Source: an uncultured Flavobacteriales bacterium (lineage in GTDB: Bacteria > Bacteroidota > Bacteroidia > Flavobacteriales_G > Salibacteraceae). Taken from it: a stretch of DNA of 45,451 nucleotides. The position numbers and the translations under genes were made by a program. Location: positions 1 through 45,451 of the forward strand of contig CAJIZE010000010.1 of NCBI GenBank assembly GCA_905181855.1, in the 5' to 3' direction. The stretch's first letter is position 1. Each line of letters starts with the position of its first letter. Positions 7,599 to 15,621 of this stretch are shown piece by piece. The notes beneath the pieces were generated by a model. It saw only the letters and a program-made list of their open reading frames with translations. It ran no database searches and was not told where the DNA came from.

Positions 7599-10188
7599 CT
7601 ATCTTGTCCAGATAGTTTTTCCCAAAGAAATCAAGGTACTCCTTGGTGTCTTTTTTTAGATAAAAAATTGGATAGTTTTCATAGGATAAAACAAAAAACA
7701 CCAATCCATCTTTGTTTATATCAACTAAATAAGATTTGTTCTCAGTAAAGGTTTTGTAGTATTTCATGGCTTTTATTTCATCATCAAAACTCTTAATAGA
7801 TACCATTTGATTTTCTTTGTTTAGCAACACCGCCTTCGTGTCAAGCTCATCAAATTTGAAATACTGTTTGTTAAAATTCGAAATAGCAACTTTGGTTTTT
7901 TCTATGTTTATTTCAGTTGGAACAATCAAAACCGCCGTGTGTTTTGAGTCTTTCGAAAACTCATACCCTTTTTTTAGGCGCTCATCTTCTTCTACTTTCT
8001 GCTTGTCATCTTCTTCCGCCTTTTTTAGATAGCTTAAAATTTCAGCTGCTTCTTTACCTTCATCGGTGCTTGCATGAGCTTTGCTTAAATCTGTTATTTG
8101 CGCAACAAACTCCTCCTTTTTACCATCTCTGCCTGTTGCTAAAGCTTTCAGTAAAATGAATTTTGTTTTATAAATATTGCCCAGAAACTCATTAACCGAT
8201 GCATCGCAGTTTTTAATACAAGCGGCATATAAACCGCGGTTGTAATATCCATACGTTTTTTTATAAAAGGCCTCCAGCGCTTTTAGCTCTGAGTTTTCTT
8301 CTTTTAAATAGTCCGGGTTTCTAATCAAATTGGCATATTCTGATTTAGGGTAGTCTTTTAAGATTAGGTTTTTATAATAATCACTTTTGCTTTGGTTTTT
8401 TTCATCCAAAAAGATTCTGTAAAGTCGATAGTAACTTGCAGGATGGTCTTCACTATCATTATATTTAGTTACGAGCTTTTCAAATGCTTCTATTGCTTTT
8501 TGAGCATCCTCTAATTGATCCTTGTAAACTACACCTAAATTATAATATGCTTTAGCTATTTTTTTAATGGACTCTTCCATTTGGCCCTTTTCAAATGGGA
8601 TGTCTTGTTTGTAAAAACCGGCAGAAGCTTTATCCGTAACTCTTGCGCTATCATTGAGCGTTTCATTGTCATCGATAGCTTCTTCAAAAACAAACTCTTG
8701 TTTTTTATCAATTCTACGCCAGTTGTCTTCATTGCCTCTATTGCCCCAAATTCGTTTAAACTCTGAAGAGCCAAAAGTTATAGCGACAGGATTGTAGAAA
8801 TACCATTTTCCATTCCCATTATCCCCCTGTGATTGGTAAATCGACGTTGATTGATCATCAAAAAACTGGTCCCCACGGTTTTTTTCTCTTTCCTTTTCTT
8901 CGAGTTCGTTTTCGTAATCATCAATTCGTTGGTTTATTATACGCTCCAGCTCTCTATCAGATAAGGTTGCTAATCTTTGTAAGCTGTCTTGTTCGTTAAT
9001 TATTTTAATGTTTTTTACTAATTCATTCAAACTACCACTAACTCTTAGTATCATTTCAAAATCTGGGTGTTCTGAATTAAGATATGTCGTTGTTGAATCG
9101 TAAAATTTTTGAGCTTTTTGATATTCAAGTTTTTCAAAATAAATTTGTGCTAATCTGTAAAAAGCAAGCCCTTTTTGTTCGGGGTTGGACACGCTTGTTT
9201 TTGCTGACATTTTTAAGGCGTCAACTCCTTTTTTTTCCTCGCCTTTTTTTAAATATATATCAGCTAACGCATAATAAATTTGATCAAAATACTCTATATT
9301 CTTGTCGTCTTTTAACATTTTCTTGAGTATCTCTATAATCTCAAAAGCACCGCCAGAGTTAGCATCAAAAGAGGTGGCTAAATTGATTTTAGCATAAAAC
9401 TCCATTTCATATTCAGGGTGCATGACAATTACCTGTTTAAAAAACGCAATTGACATAGAGGCATCACCAGTAATTTGATACAACTGAGCTAAAATAAACA
9501 TCAGCCTAGTTTTATCTTTTTTCTTTTTGGTGATTGCTATAGCATTTTGAAGTTCCGGTATGGCTTCCTCATACATTTTTTGATTGATAAAGAAGTCTGC
9601 ATAGACTAGTGAAAACTCCAACTTGTGCTCTTCAGCAACCCCCTCTGATTTTATTTCCTTTAAAATTCGTTCCGCATCGTAATATTTTTTGTCTTGTTTA
9701 TAGCATTTGGAAATCCAAATTTTTGCCAACGATTTCATGTCGCTGTTTTTGTATTCTTTACCCATGTACTCGAAAATTTTTCGAGCTTTATAGTATTCTC
9801 CTTTGTAATAGTTCGCCTGTCCAATAACCAACCAAGTATCGTCGATCCATTTACAATACTCTTTTCCTTTGATGTCCATTGAGTGTAGATATACCACCCT
9901 TGAGCATTTTTCGATGGCCACATCCATGTTGGCTGTCATTCCTGTTGCCTCTTCGGCGCCACCACCAAGAAAAATTGGCAAAAGCTTTTTGTAATCCTCT
10001 TTGGCTTTTACTTTTTGACTTTTTAGGGTTTGCCGGATTTTTTCGCGACCATTGTAATATCCGTTGTACTTTGAAGTGACGTTGTGGTACCCTCTATTTA
10101 TAAAGGTGTTTTTGTTTTGAGAGCAACCAAACGTTAATATCCCGATAAGCGGTAAAACAAAAAATAAATACTTCAATTTACGAATCAT
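7594..10188 (-). CDS. sprE: SprE/PorW-type T9SS lipoprotein with TPR repeats
   Basis: The 864-residue product starts with a lipoprotein signal (lipobox LTFGC, Cys22). The N-terminal region FINRGYHNVTSKYNGYYNG, followed by REKIRQTLK, is characteristic of SprE/PorW. Many TPR-like helical pairs follow to about residue 720 (for example WLVIGQANYYKGEYYKARKI), broken by an acidic linker around residues 400-530. SprE/PorW proteins are periplasmic or outer-membrane lipoproteins needed for type IX secretion and, in gliders, motility. A T9SS cargo at 22.3-25.9 kb agrees with an active system. ATG at 10186-10188; a TAATTTTG box lies at 10236-10243. Confidence 0.85.
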   Translation of the reverse strand: MIRKLKYLFFVLPLIGILTFGCSQNKNTFINRGYHNVTSKYNGYYNGREKIRQTLKSQKVKAKEDYKKLLPIFLGGGAEEATGMTANMDVAIEKCSRVVYLHSMDIKGKEYCKWIDDTWLVIGQANYYKGEYYKARKIFEYMGKEYKNSDMKSLAKIWISKCYKQDKKYYDAERILKEIKSEGVAEEHKLEFSLVYADFFINQKMYEEAIPELQNAIAITKKKKDKTRLMFILAQLYQITGDASMSIAFFKQVIVMHPEYEMEFYAKINLATSFDANSGGAFEIIEILKKMLKDDKNIEYFDQIYYALADIYLKKGEEKKGVDALKMSAKTSVSNPEQKGLAFYRLAQIYFEKLEYQKAQKFYDSTTTYLNSEHPDFEMILRVSGSLNELVKNIKIINEQDSLQRLATLSDRELERIINQRIDDYENELEEKEREKNRGDQFFDDQSTSIYQSQGDNGNGKWYFYNPVAITFGSSEFKRIWGNRGNEDNWRRIDKKQEFVFEEAIDDNETLNDSARVTDKASAGFYKQDIPFEKGQMEESIKKIAKAYYNLGVVYKDQLEDAQKAIEAFEKLVTKYNDSEDHPASYYRLYRIFLDEKNQSKSDYYKNLILKDYPKSEYANLIRNPDYLKEENSELKALEAFYKKTYGYYNRGLYAACIKNCDASVNEFLGNIYKTKFILLKALATGRDGKKEEFVAQITDLSKAHASTDEGKEAAEILSYLKKAEEDDKQKVEEDERLKKGYEFSKDSKHTAVLIVPTEINIEKTKVAISNFNKQYFKFDELDTKAVLLNKENQMVSIKSFDDEIKAMKYYKTFTENKSYLVDINKDGLVFFVLSYENYPIFYLKKDTKEYLDFFGKNYLDKIE

Positions 10189-10507
10189 TAATAATACACT
10201 GGTAGGTTTTTGAAAAAGCTTAAACCCAAAAAACGCAAAATTATTTTATTTACAGCTATCTGTTGGGTACAAATGCGATTAATAATATTATTTGTGTTTT
10301 TATACCTCCATTTTATCTGTTCAAACGCTCTCTTTTTCTAGTTCTGTTGATGGCTTTTTGTTCGGCCTCAACAACTTGCCAATTGAAATCCGAAGCAAGA
10401 TCATTTAACCCATAAACACCGAAACCCTCATTCGCAATAATTCACAAACTCGTAAACCCACCAATCTATTAACTTTAATACTGATATTTGCATAAACCTT
10501 CATTATT
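10189..10507. other. gene-free stretch with possible small coding relic
   Basis: This is the divergent region between sprE and the M23 peptidase. It holds a TAATTTTG box for sprE (10236-10243, minus). A minus-strand frame at 10313-10441 reads like protein (NEGFGVYGLNDLASDF, ending RTRKRERLNR) but has no start codon. An in-phase continuation appears only after a one-base shift towards an ATG at 10491-10493. No family was recognised; it may be a gene relic or chance. Confidence 0.3.
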
Positions 10508-11380
10508 TTGGAGCAAGGAAAAAAGAAGAAAAAAGAAGTAATAAAAAAGCTTAAAAACAAATTTCGACTTGTTGTTATTAATGACGACACTTTCGAGGAG
10601 CGTTTTTCAATTTTGCTATCGCCAATCAACGTTTTTACATTAACGGGATTGTTGGGTTTTCTTTTTACATCAGCTATTGTGGCAACCATAGCCTTTACTC
10701 CATTAAGAGAGTTAATACCCGGCTATTCTGACATAAACACAAAAAAAATGGCCGCTTATGCTGCGTTTAAAGCAGATAGCCTTGAGGTAAAGCTGAACGT
10801 TCAAAAGCAGTATTTAAATAACATCAAAATGGTACTTAAAGGTGAGCCCACCAATAATTTTATATCCACCACCGAAAATAAAGATATTAATTACGATACT
10901 ATTACTATTAGAAAATCAAAGGGCGACTCCATGCTCAGGGATGAAATTGAAAAGCAAGAACGTTTTAATTTATCACCTGCTTTTTCTCGATCCGAATCGA
11001 GCGATATAGGAAGTGTTTTTTTGATGCCTCCTGTTGATGGTGAGATAACCTCGTCTTTTAATTCGTCAATCAAACATTATGGTATTGATTTAGCATCGAA
11101 CAACAACGAGCCGGTAATAGCCACTTTTGAGGGCACAGTGACTCTTTCCACGTGGTCTGTGGAGGATGGGAATATAATTCAATTGCAGCATGCCAACGAT
11201 TTAATATCGGTATACAAACACAATGCGGTATTACTAAAAAAACCTGGTGATGTTGTTAGTGCTGGTGAAGCCATTGCGATTATTGGCAACTCTGGTGAAA
11301 ATACCACAGGACCTCATTTACATTTTGAGCTTTGGCACAAAGGCTCACCTATTGATCCTCAAAAATTCATTCTCTTTTAA
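10508..11380 (+). CDS. M23 family membrane-anchored metallopeptidase
   Basis: This is a peptidoglycan endopeptidase of the LytM/M23 class. The 290-residue product has a basic cytoplasmic N-tail, one membrane helix at about residues 38-60, a linker, and a C-terminal LytM domain with the Zn ligands of HYGIDLAS and the HxH of GPHLHFELWHKG. No ATG precedes the membrane anchor, and a stop lies at 10493-10495, so the start is taken as TTG 10508-10510. Its stop overlaps the rnhA start (TAATG), showing tight coupling. Confidence 0.9.
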   Translation: MEQGKKKKKEVIKKLKNKFRLVVINDDTFEERFSILLSPINVFTLTGLLGFLFTSAIVATIAFTPLRELIPGYSDINTKKMAAYAAFKADSLEVKLNVQKQYLNNIKMVLKGEPTNNFISTTENKDINYDTITIRKSKGDSMLRDEIEKQERFNLSPAFSRSESSDIGSVFLMPPVDGEITSSFNSSIKHYGIDLASNNNEPVIATFEGTVTLSTWSVEDGNIIQLQHANDLISVYKHNAVLLKKPGDVVSAGEAIAIIGNSGENTTGPHLHFELWHKGSPIDPQKFILF

Positions 11381-11862
11381 TGTCAAATATCGTTGTTTAC
11401 ACAGATGGTTCCTCAAGAGGAAACCCTGGCCCTGGTGGTTATGGAACCGTGATGATGTCGGGACAATACCGAAAAGAATTATCCCAAGGTTTTGTGAAAA
11501 CGACCAATAACCGAATGGAGTTGCTGGCGGTTATTGTTGCATTGGAAGAAATTAAAAATGCTGGTGCAAACGTTACCGTTTATTCCGACTCAAAATATGT
11601 GGTGGATTCAATTGAAAAAAAATGGGTGTTTGGATGGCAGAAAAAAAACTTTAAAGACAAGAAAAATCCAGACCTATGGAAAAGGTTTTTGAAAATTTTC
11701 CCCAAACATAAACTCCAAATGGTTTGGGTAAAAGGCCATGCCAACAATACCGAAAACGAACGTTGTGATAAACTTGCTGTTGATGCTGCAAAAGGTGATA
11801 ACTTAATACCCGATTTAGGTTTTGAAAACCCGCCATCAGGGCCACTTTTTAAAAACGATTAA
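11380..11862 (+). CDS. rnhA: ribonuclease HI
   Basis: It cleaves RNA in RNA-DNA hybrids. The 160-residue product has all four catalytic carboxylates: Asp9 (YTDGSSRGNPGPGG), Glu47 (NNRMELLA), Asp70 (YSDSKYVV) and Asp130 (NERCDKLA). His120 in VKGHANN is also present. The C-terminus has a ~15-residue tail (FENPPSGPLFKND) beyond the core. The ATG overlaps the M23 peptidase stop by one base. Confidence 0.96.
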   Translation: MSNIVVYTDGSSRGNPGPGGYGTVMMSGQYRKELSQGFVKTTNNRMELLAVIVALEEIKNAGANVTVYSDSKYVVDSIEKKWVFGWQKKNFKDKKNPDLWKRFLKIFPKHKLQMVWVKGHANNTENERCDKLAVDAAKGDNLIPDLGFENPPSGPLFKND

Positions 11863-12022
11863 CCTCCTGGTTGAGCTGTTTTAAGTGCAAACATTGCAAG
11901 CTTTATCAAATAAGCAATTGGCAAAATTAAAAGATATTCAGAGAAGCCTCTTTTTCTATCGTTGACCTAGTAGCCCAAAACTTTTTACTATATGGGTTTG
12001 GATATAACGCTATGAATATTCT
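11859..12022 (-). pseudogene. probable relic of a membrane-protein gene
   Basis: The minus strand has a protein-like 3' end: GFSEYLLILPIAYLIKLAMF, then ALKTAQPGG and a stop at 11859-11861 that overlaps the rnhA stop. Upstream, in another frame, ALYPNPYSKKFWATRSTIEK reads on. The two frames join if one base is gained or lost in the A5 run near 11951-11955. No start codon is present. The family is unknown; it could be a decayed gene downstream of the interrupted MBL gene, or chance. Confidence 0.35.
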
Positions 12023-12047
12023 TTATGTAGTTAATTGTTTTCAAAGG

Positions 12048-12134
12048 CTATTTAAATGGCTCTGACTCCAACCATTTTTCAATTCTTGCCGGTTTCAGCG
12101 GTCCAAAGTGACCAGTATACCACGTTTCACAATC
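12048..12134 (-). pseudogene. read-through tail of the MBL-fold gene after an in-frame TAG
   Basis: After the TAG at 12135-12137 the same frame continues for 28 codons (DCETWYTGHFGPLKPARIEK, then WLESEPFK) to a second TAG at 12048-12050. GHFGPL fits the last metal-binding His motif of MBL-fold hydrolases, so this segment belongs to the gene. Confidence 0.75.
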
Positions 12135-12791
12135 CTAAGTTAGCGCTTCGTTAATGACTTCTTCATTTCTAGTCACGTCACATTGGTAAAAGTGCAAAGC
12201 TGGTGTTCTTTTAGCCATGGCTTTGCCTCTAATTATATCACCAACAAAGGCAAGACCATCAACCACTATAGCAATCGATCCTTCTGTGTGAGATGGTATT
12301 GGGTATGTTGTTCCATCTATCCCATATTCGGCTAAAGATGTTTCTTCATTTATAAAAACGTCTGCATTAAAAGCTTTAAATTCTTTTGGTACAGCAGAAT
12401 AAACTAAGTCTCCAAGAGCCGATGTTGAACAAAGCTTGTTAAGTTTACCTGAATTAATTATTTGTTGGTCGCCTTTTCCTGCAATAATTTTAATTCCATG
12501 TTTTTCCTTAAAATAAGCTGCGGCTCCTGAGTGATCAGGATGACCATGAGTAATAACCAAAAAGGAAATTTGTTCCGGTTTAATATCCAGTGCTTCCAGG
12601 TGGTTTTCGATTTTACTTTCATCCCCGTCTACCAAAAAATAGATCCCTTTATGTATAACTAAATGTATATTTGAAGTAGCTGAATACAAGGTGTGAACAA
12701 TCGTGTTGTTCATTGATTTAGTTATGTGTACCCCCGTACAACCCATGGTAAGGATAACCAACAAAAGAAAGAATACAGCTCTTAAATTCAA
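12135..12791 (-). CDS. MBL-fold metallohydrolase lipoprotein, amber-truncated
   Basis: The 218-residue frame starts at TTG 12789-12791 and encodes a lipoprotein signal (LVILTMGC). The MBL core has THGHPDHSG (metal motif HxHxDH with Pro at the fourth position), PSHTEGS (third His) and FVGDII (bridging Asp). It stops at an in-frame TAG just before the final His motif, which is found downstream in the same frame (see 12048-12134). MBL-fold enzymes hydrolyse thioesters, lactones, phosphodiesters or similar; the substrate here is unknown. Truncated as it stands it should lack the last metal ligand. It may be a pseudogene, a sequencing error, or stop-codon read-through. Confidence 0.8.
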   Translation of the reverse strand: MNLRAVFFLLLVILTMGCTGVHITKSMNNTIVHTLYSATSNIHLVIHKGIYFLVDGDESKIENHLEALDIKPEQISFLVITHGHPDHSGAAAYFKEKHGIKIIAGKGDQQIINSGKLNKLCSTSALGDLVYSAVPKEFKAFNADVFINEETSLAEYGIDGTTYPIPSHTEGSIAIVVDGLAFVGDIIRGKAMAKRTPALHFYQCDVTRNEEVINEALT

Positions 12792-12827
12792 GCTACAAAA
12801 TTAATTTTAATATCATTTATTGGGTTA

Positions 12828-13634
12828 TCACCTGCCTAACATAATGTTGTTTGTTTTATTATAATACTGATATTTAATAAAGTACATTTTGTTTGGCTCA
12901 TCAGTAAAATAGAAATGATTCACCTTTCCGTCCGAATTAAAAAACACACGTTTGTGGTACATTCTTTCGTTGATGCTATCCATGGCTATTACGGAATCTT
13001 TTGGTTGTAAAAATTTTGGTAATTCAAAAGCCTCACCTTTTTCAGAAAACCTCACCTCTACTAATGATGTGTCTTTTGTTGATATATTAATTTCAGTTCT
13101 GACCTCGTACCAACTCGTATCGAGATAGTTTATCTTTAATTTCTTTTTTAAGGGTTTAACTTTTTTACCCGTTTCAGGGTGCAAGTATTTTTGACCTTGA
13201 TATAAATCGTTTAATTCTTTGTTGGTTTGGTTGATAAAACGCCCAACCTTACTTAAGGTAAAGATCTGCAACAGCGTATCATTTTGAATTTTTCTGCTTT
13301 TTGTTTCTTTTTGATAAAGATCTTTACATTGTTGTGAATAATAGCTCTTTACTAAAGTCCTCGTTACAATACCATTAGAGTCGTGCTTAAAGTTATACGT
13401 TTTGTTTTCCAGTTTAATTCCTTTTAGTATTCTGGTTGAATCAAAACGTAAAGCCACCAAAACTTCGTTTGAATCGCTTATTTGGAACTTTTGTATGTTC
13501 TGTTTTAAGAAGTCAGCGGTATCCGTAATGTTAAACACATTAGGTTTATCAAAGTTCCAGCCTTGTTGAGCAGTGGTATCATTAACCGCTAAATAAAACC
13601 AAATTACAACCCAAAATTTTAGAACTAATTTCAT
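12828..13634 (-). CDS. secreted protein of unknown function
   Basis: The 268-residue product has an N-terminal signal peptide (about residues 1-22, ending NDTTAQQ). The rest is a mixed beta/charged sequence with a Lys-rich middle (KKVKPLKKKLKINYLD) and aromatic strands at the C-terminus (HFYFTDEPNKMYFIKYQYY). I do not recognise the family. It lies 36 bases upstream of the MBL gene in the same direction, so the two may share a transcript. It is divergent from the SLC13 permease. Confidence 0.75.
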   Translation of the reverse strand: MKLVLKFWVVIWFYLAVNDTTAQQGWNFDKPNVFNITDTADFLKQNIQKFQISDSNEVLVALRFDSTRILKGIKLENKTYNFKHDSNGIVTRTLVKSYYSQQCKDLYQKETKSRKIQNDTLLQIFTLSKVGRFINQTNKELNDLYQGQKYLHPETGKKVKPLKKKLKINYLDTSWYEVRTEINISTKDTSLVEVRFSEKGEAFELPKFLQPKDSVIAMDSINERMYHKRVFFNSDGKVNHFYFTDEPNKMYFIKYQYYNKTNNIMLGR

Positions 13635-13695
13635 TTTACAAAAGTCTAAATATTGTTAACATAAAATACCCTATTATTATTCAACTCGTTATCTT

Positions 13696-13703
13696 TAGTT
13701 TTG
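13696..13703 (+). promoter_or_regulatory. -7 box TAGTTTTG before SLC13 permease
   Basis: This perfect TAnnTTTG element ends 7 bases before the ATG, implying an extremely short leader. No good -33 TTG was seen. Confidence 0.4.
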
Positions 13704-13710
13704 CCCCTGA

Positions 13711-15504
13711 ATGTCAACAGAAACAATTCAGCTTTTAGTAATTATAGTGGCGGCAATAATCTTGTTTGTAACGGAACTGTTAAGTGTTGATTTTGTTGCG
13801 GTATTAATCATACTATCCTTAATATTAACAGGCCTGGTGACACCCGAGCAAGGTGTAGATGGTTTTAGCCACCCCGCGACCATAACAGTAGCATTTATGT
13901 TCGTTATAAGCCATGCAATGCTTAAAACAGGAGCCTTACAGGTGCTGACCTTTAACCTTTCCAAACTTTTTAGAAAGAATTTTAATCAAGGAATGTTGGC
14001 TATGATGCTTATGATTGCAGTAATATCTGCTTTTGTAAACAACACGCCTGTGGTCGCTGTATTTATACCTGTAGTAATGCAAATTGCACATACTTCTGGC
14101 CAAAGTGTTTCTAAAATGCTTATCCCTTTATCTTTTGCCTCTATTTTTGGGGGTGTTTGCACATTAATGGGTACATCAACAAACATTTTAGTGAGTGGTA
14201 TTGCAGCTGAAAATGGAATTACAGATTTCAACATGTTTACACTTACTCCACTAGGTTTAGTGTTGTTGGCTGCAGGTATTTTGTACATGTTGTTTATCGG
14301 TATTAAGCTGTTACCAAACAACACCAAATCAGGTAATGTTAAACAACGCTTTGGTGTCTCAAAATACCTTACTGAAATTGAGCTCCAAAAGGGTAGTGAA
14401 TTTGTTGGTTCTCGTATCATGGATTCGGTTATTGTGAAGGAGCTTAAAATGGACATTATTGAAATACGAAGAAACACTTCAATATTTAATGTCCCTCAGG
14501 GTGATATGACGCTTAAAGAGGGGGACATCTTAAAGGTGCGCTGTGATGTAGAAAAAATTAAGCTTTTAAAAGATCGTGTTAAGGTCCGATTTAAAGATGA
14601 TGTTAAAATTGGTGATGAATCTTTGATTGGTAAAAACTCCACAATTGTTGAGATGGTGGTTACCTCCTCATCCGATTTAGAGGGTAAGACGCTTCGTGAT
14701 TTCGATTTTAGACGAAAATATAGAGCGGTTCCTTTGGCTATTCGCCATAGAGAAGAGGTTGTTCATTTACATCTGCATGATGTACCTTTAAAGGCAGGTG
14801 ATGTAATTCTTGCTGAAGTAAAATCACACTTTGTTCATGAACTCAAAAAACTTGAAACCGATCAAGAAAGTCCTTTTATAATTTTATCTGAGGAAGCAAT
14901 CACAGATTTTAATAAAAAGCGCTTTTCATTGGCTATTGGATTAGTAGCAATAATGGTTGTGCTAACAGCATTTGGTTTTGTTTCGTTGATGGTAGGAGCT
15001 ATTTCGGTTGTTGTTGCTTTAGTTTTGATGAAGTCAATAACCATGAAAGAAGTTTATGAATCTATAAACTGGAAGATTATATTCTTACTAGCCGGAGCTT
15101 TGAGTTTAGGTGTTGCAATGAAAAACACCGGCCTAGATCAGAGCATTGCGTTTCAATTAATTGATAAACTTGGTGGCTTTGGCCCTGTTGTGGTTCTGTC
15201 AGGGTTATATTTACTAACCTCTTTGTTGACTGAATTAATGAGCAACAACGCAACGGCGGCACTGTTAGCTCCAATTGCAATTGCCACAGCACAAAGTATG
15301 GGGTTAAGCCCAACTCCTTTTTTAATAGCCATTACTATGGCGGCATCTGCCACCTTTATGACCCCTGTTGGTTACCAAACAAATACAATGGTATATGGAG
15401 CAGGTCAATACAAATTTTTAGATTTTACAAAGGTTGGGTTTGGCTTAAACCTTCTGTTTTGGATCATTGCTAGTTTCCTTATACCAATAATTTATCCTTT
15501 TTAA
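13711..15504 (+). CDS. SLC13/DASS family permease with two TrkA-C domains
   Basis: This is a sodium- or proton-coupled anion transporter. The 597-residue product has an N-terminal membrane half (residues 1-200) with the repeat signature FVNNTPVVAVFIP and GGVCTLMGTSTNILVSG. It has two cytosolic TrkA-C (RCK_C) domains at about 210-295 and 300-385. A second membrane half contains the matching repeat ELMSNNATAALLAPIA and TFMTPVGYQTN. This YfbS-like architecture is common; the substrate (dicarboxylate, sulfate or other) cannot be read off. Confidence 0.9.
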   Translation: MSTETIQLLVIIVAAIILFVTELLSVDFVAVLIILSLILTGLVTPEQGVDGFSHPATITVAFMFVISHAMLKTGALQVLTFNLSKLFRKNFNQGMLAMMLMIAVISAFVNNTPVVAVFIPVVMQIAHTSGQSVSKMLIPLSFASIFGGVCTLMGTSTNILVSGIAAENGITDFNMFTLTPLGLVLLAAGILYMLFIGIKLLPNNTKSGNVKQRFGVSKYLTEIELQKGSEFVGSRIMDSVIVKELKMDIIEIRRNTSIFNVPQGDMTLKEGDILKVRCDVEKIKLLKDRVKVRFKDDVKIGDESLIGKNSTIVEMVVTSSSDLEGKTLRDFDFRRKYRAVPLAIRHREEVVHLHLHDVPLKAGDVILAEVKSHFVHELKKLETDQESPFIILSEEAITDFNKKRFSLAIGLVAIMVVLTAFGFVSLMVGAISVVVALVLMKSITMKEVYESINWKIIFLLAGALSLGVAMKNTGLDQSIAFQLIDKLGGFGPVVVLSGLYLLTSLLTELMSNNATAALLAPIAIATAQSMGLSPTPFLIAITMAASATFMTPVGYQTNTMVYGAGQYKFLDFTKVGFGLNLLFWIIASFLIPIIYPF

Positions 15505-15595
15505 AAGGTAAACTTTGCCCTACTTTTGTTACTTTTTTTTAAAAATATTAGCAATTCAAACCAACTAAACCCATCCCCACTTACAACATAAAACC

Positions 15596-15603
15596 TACTT
15601 TTG
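15596..15603 (+). promoter_or_regulatory. -7 box TACTTTTG before purD
   Basis: A perfect TAnnTTTG lies 18 bases before the purD ATG; another TACTTTTG is at 15521-15528. Neither has a clear -33 TTG at 17-19 bases. Confidence 0.4.
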
Positions 15604-15621
15604 CTCACTTAAATTAGCACC

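Noticed and set aside
10405-10689. Minus-strand 94-codon frame over the M23 peptidase start
   Set aside because: It overlaps the membrane anchor of the M23 gene in antisense and has no recognisable domain.
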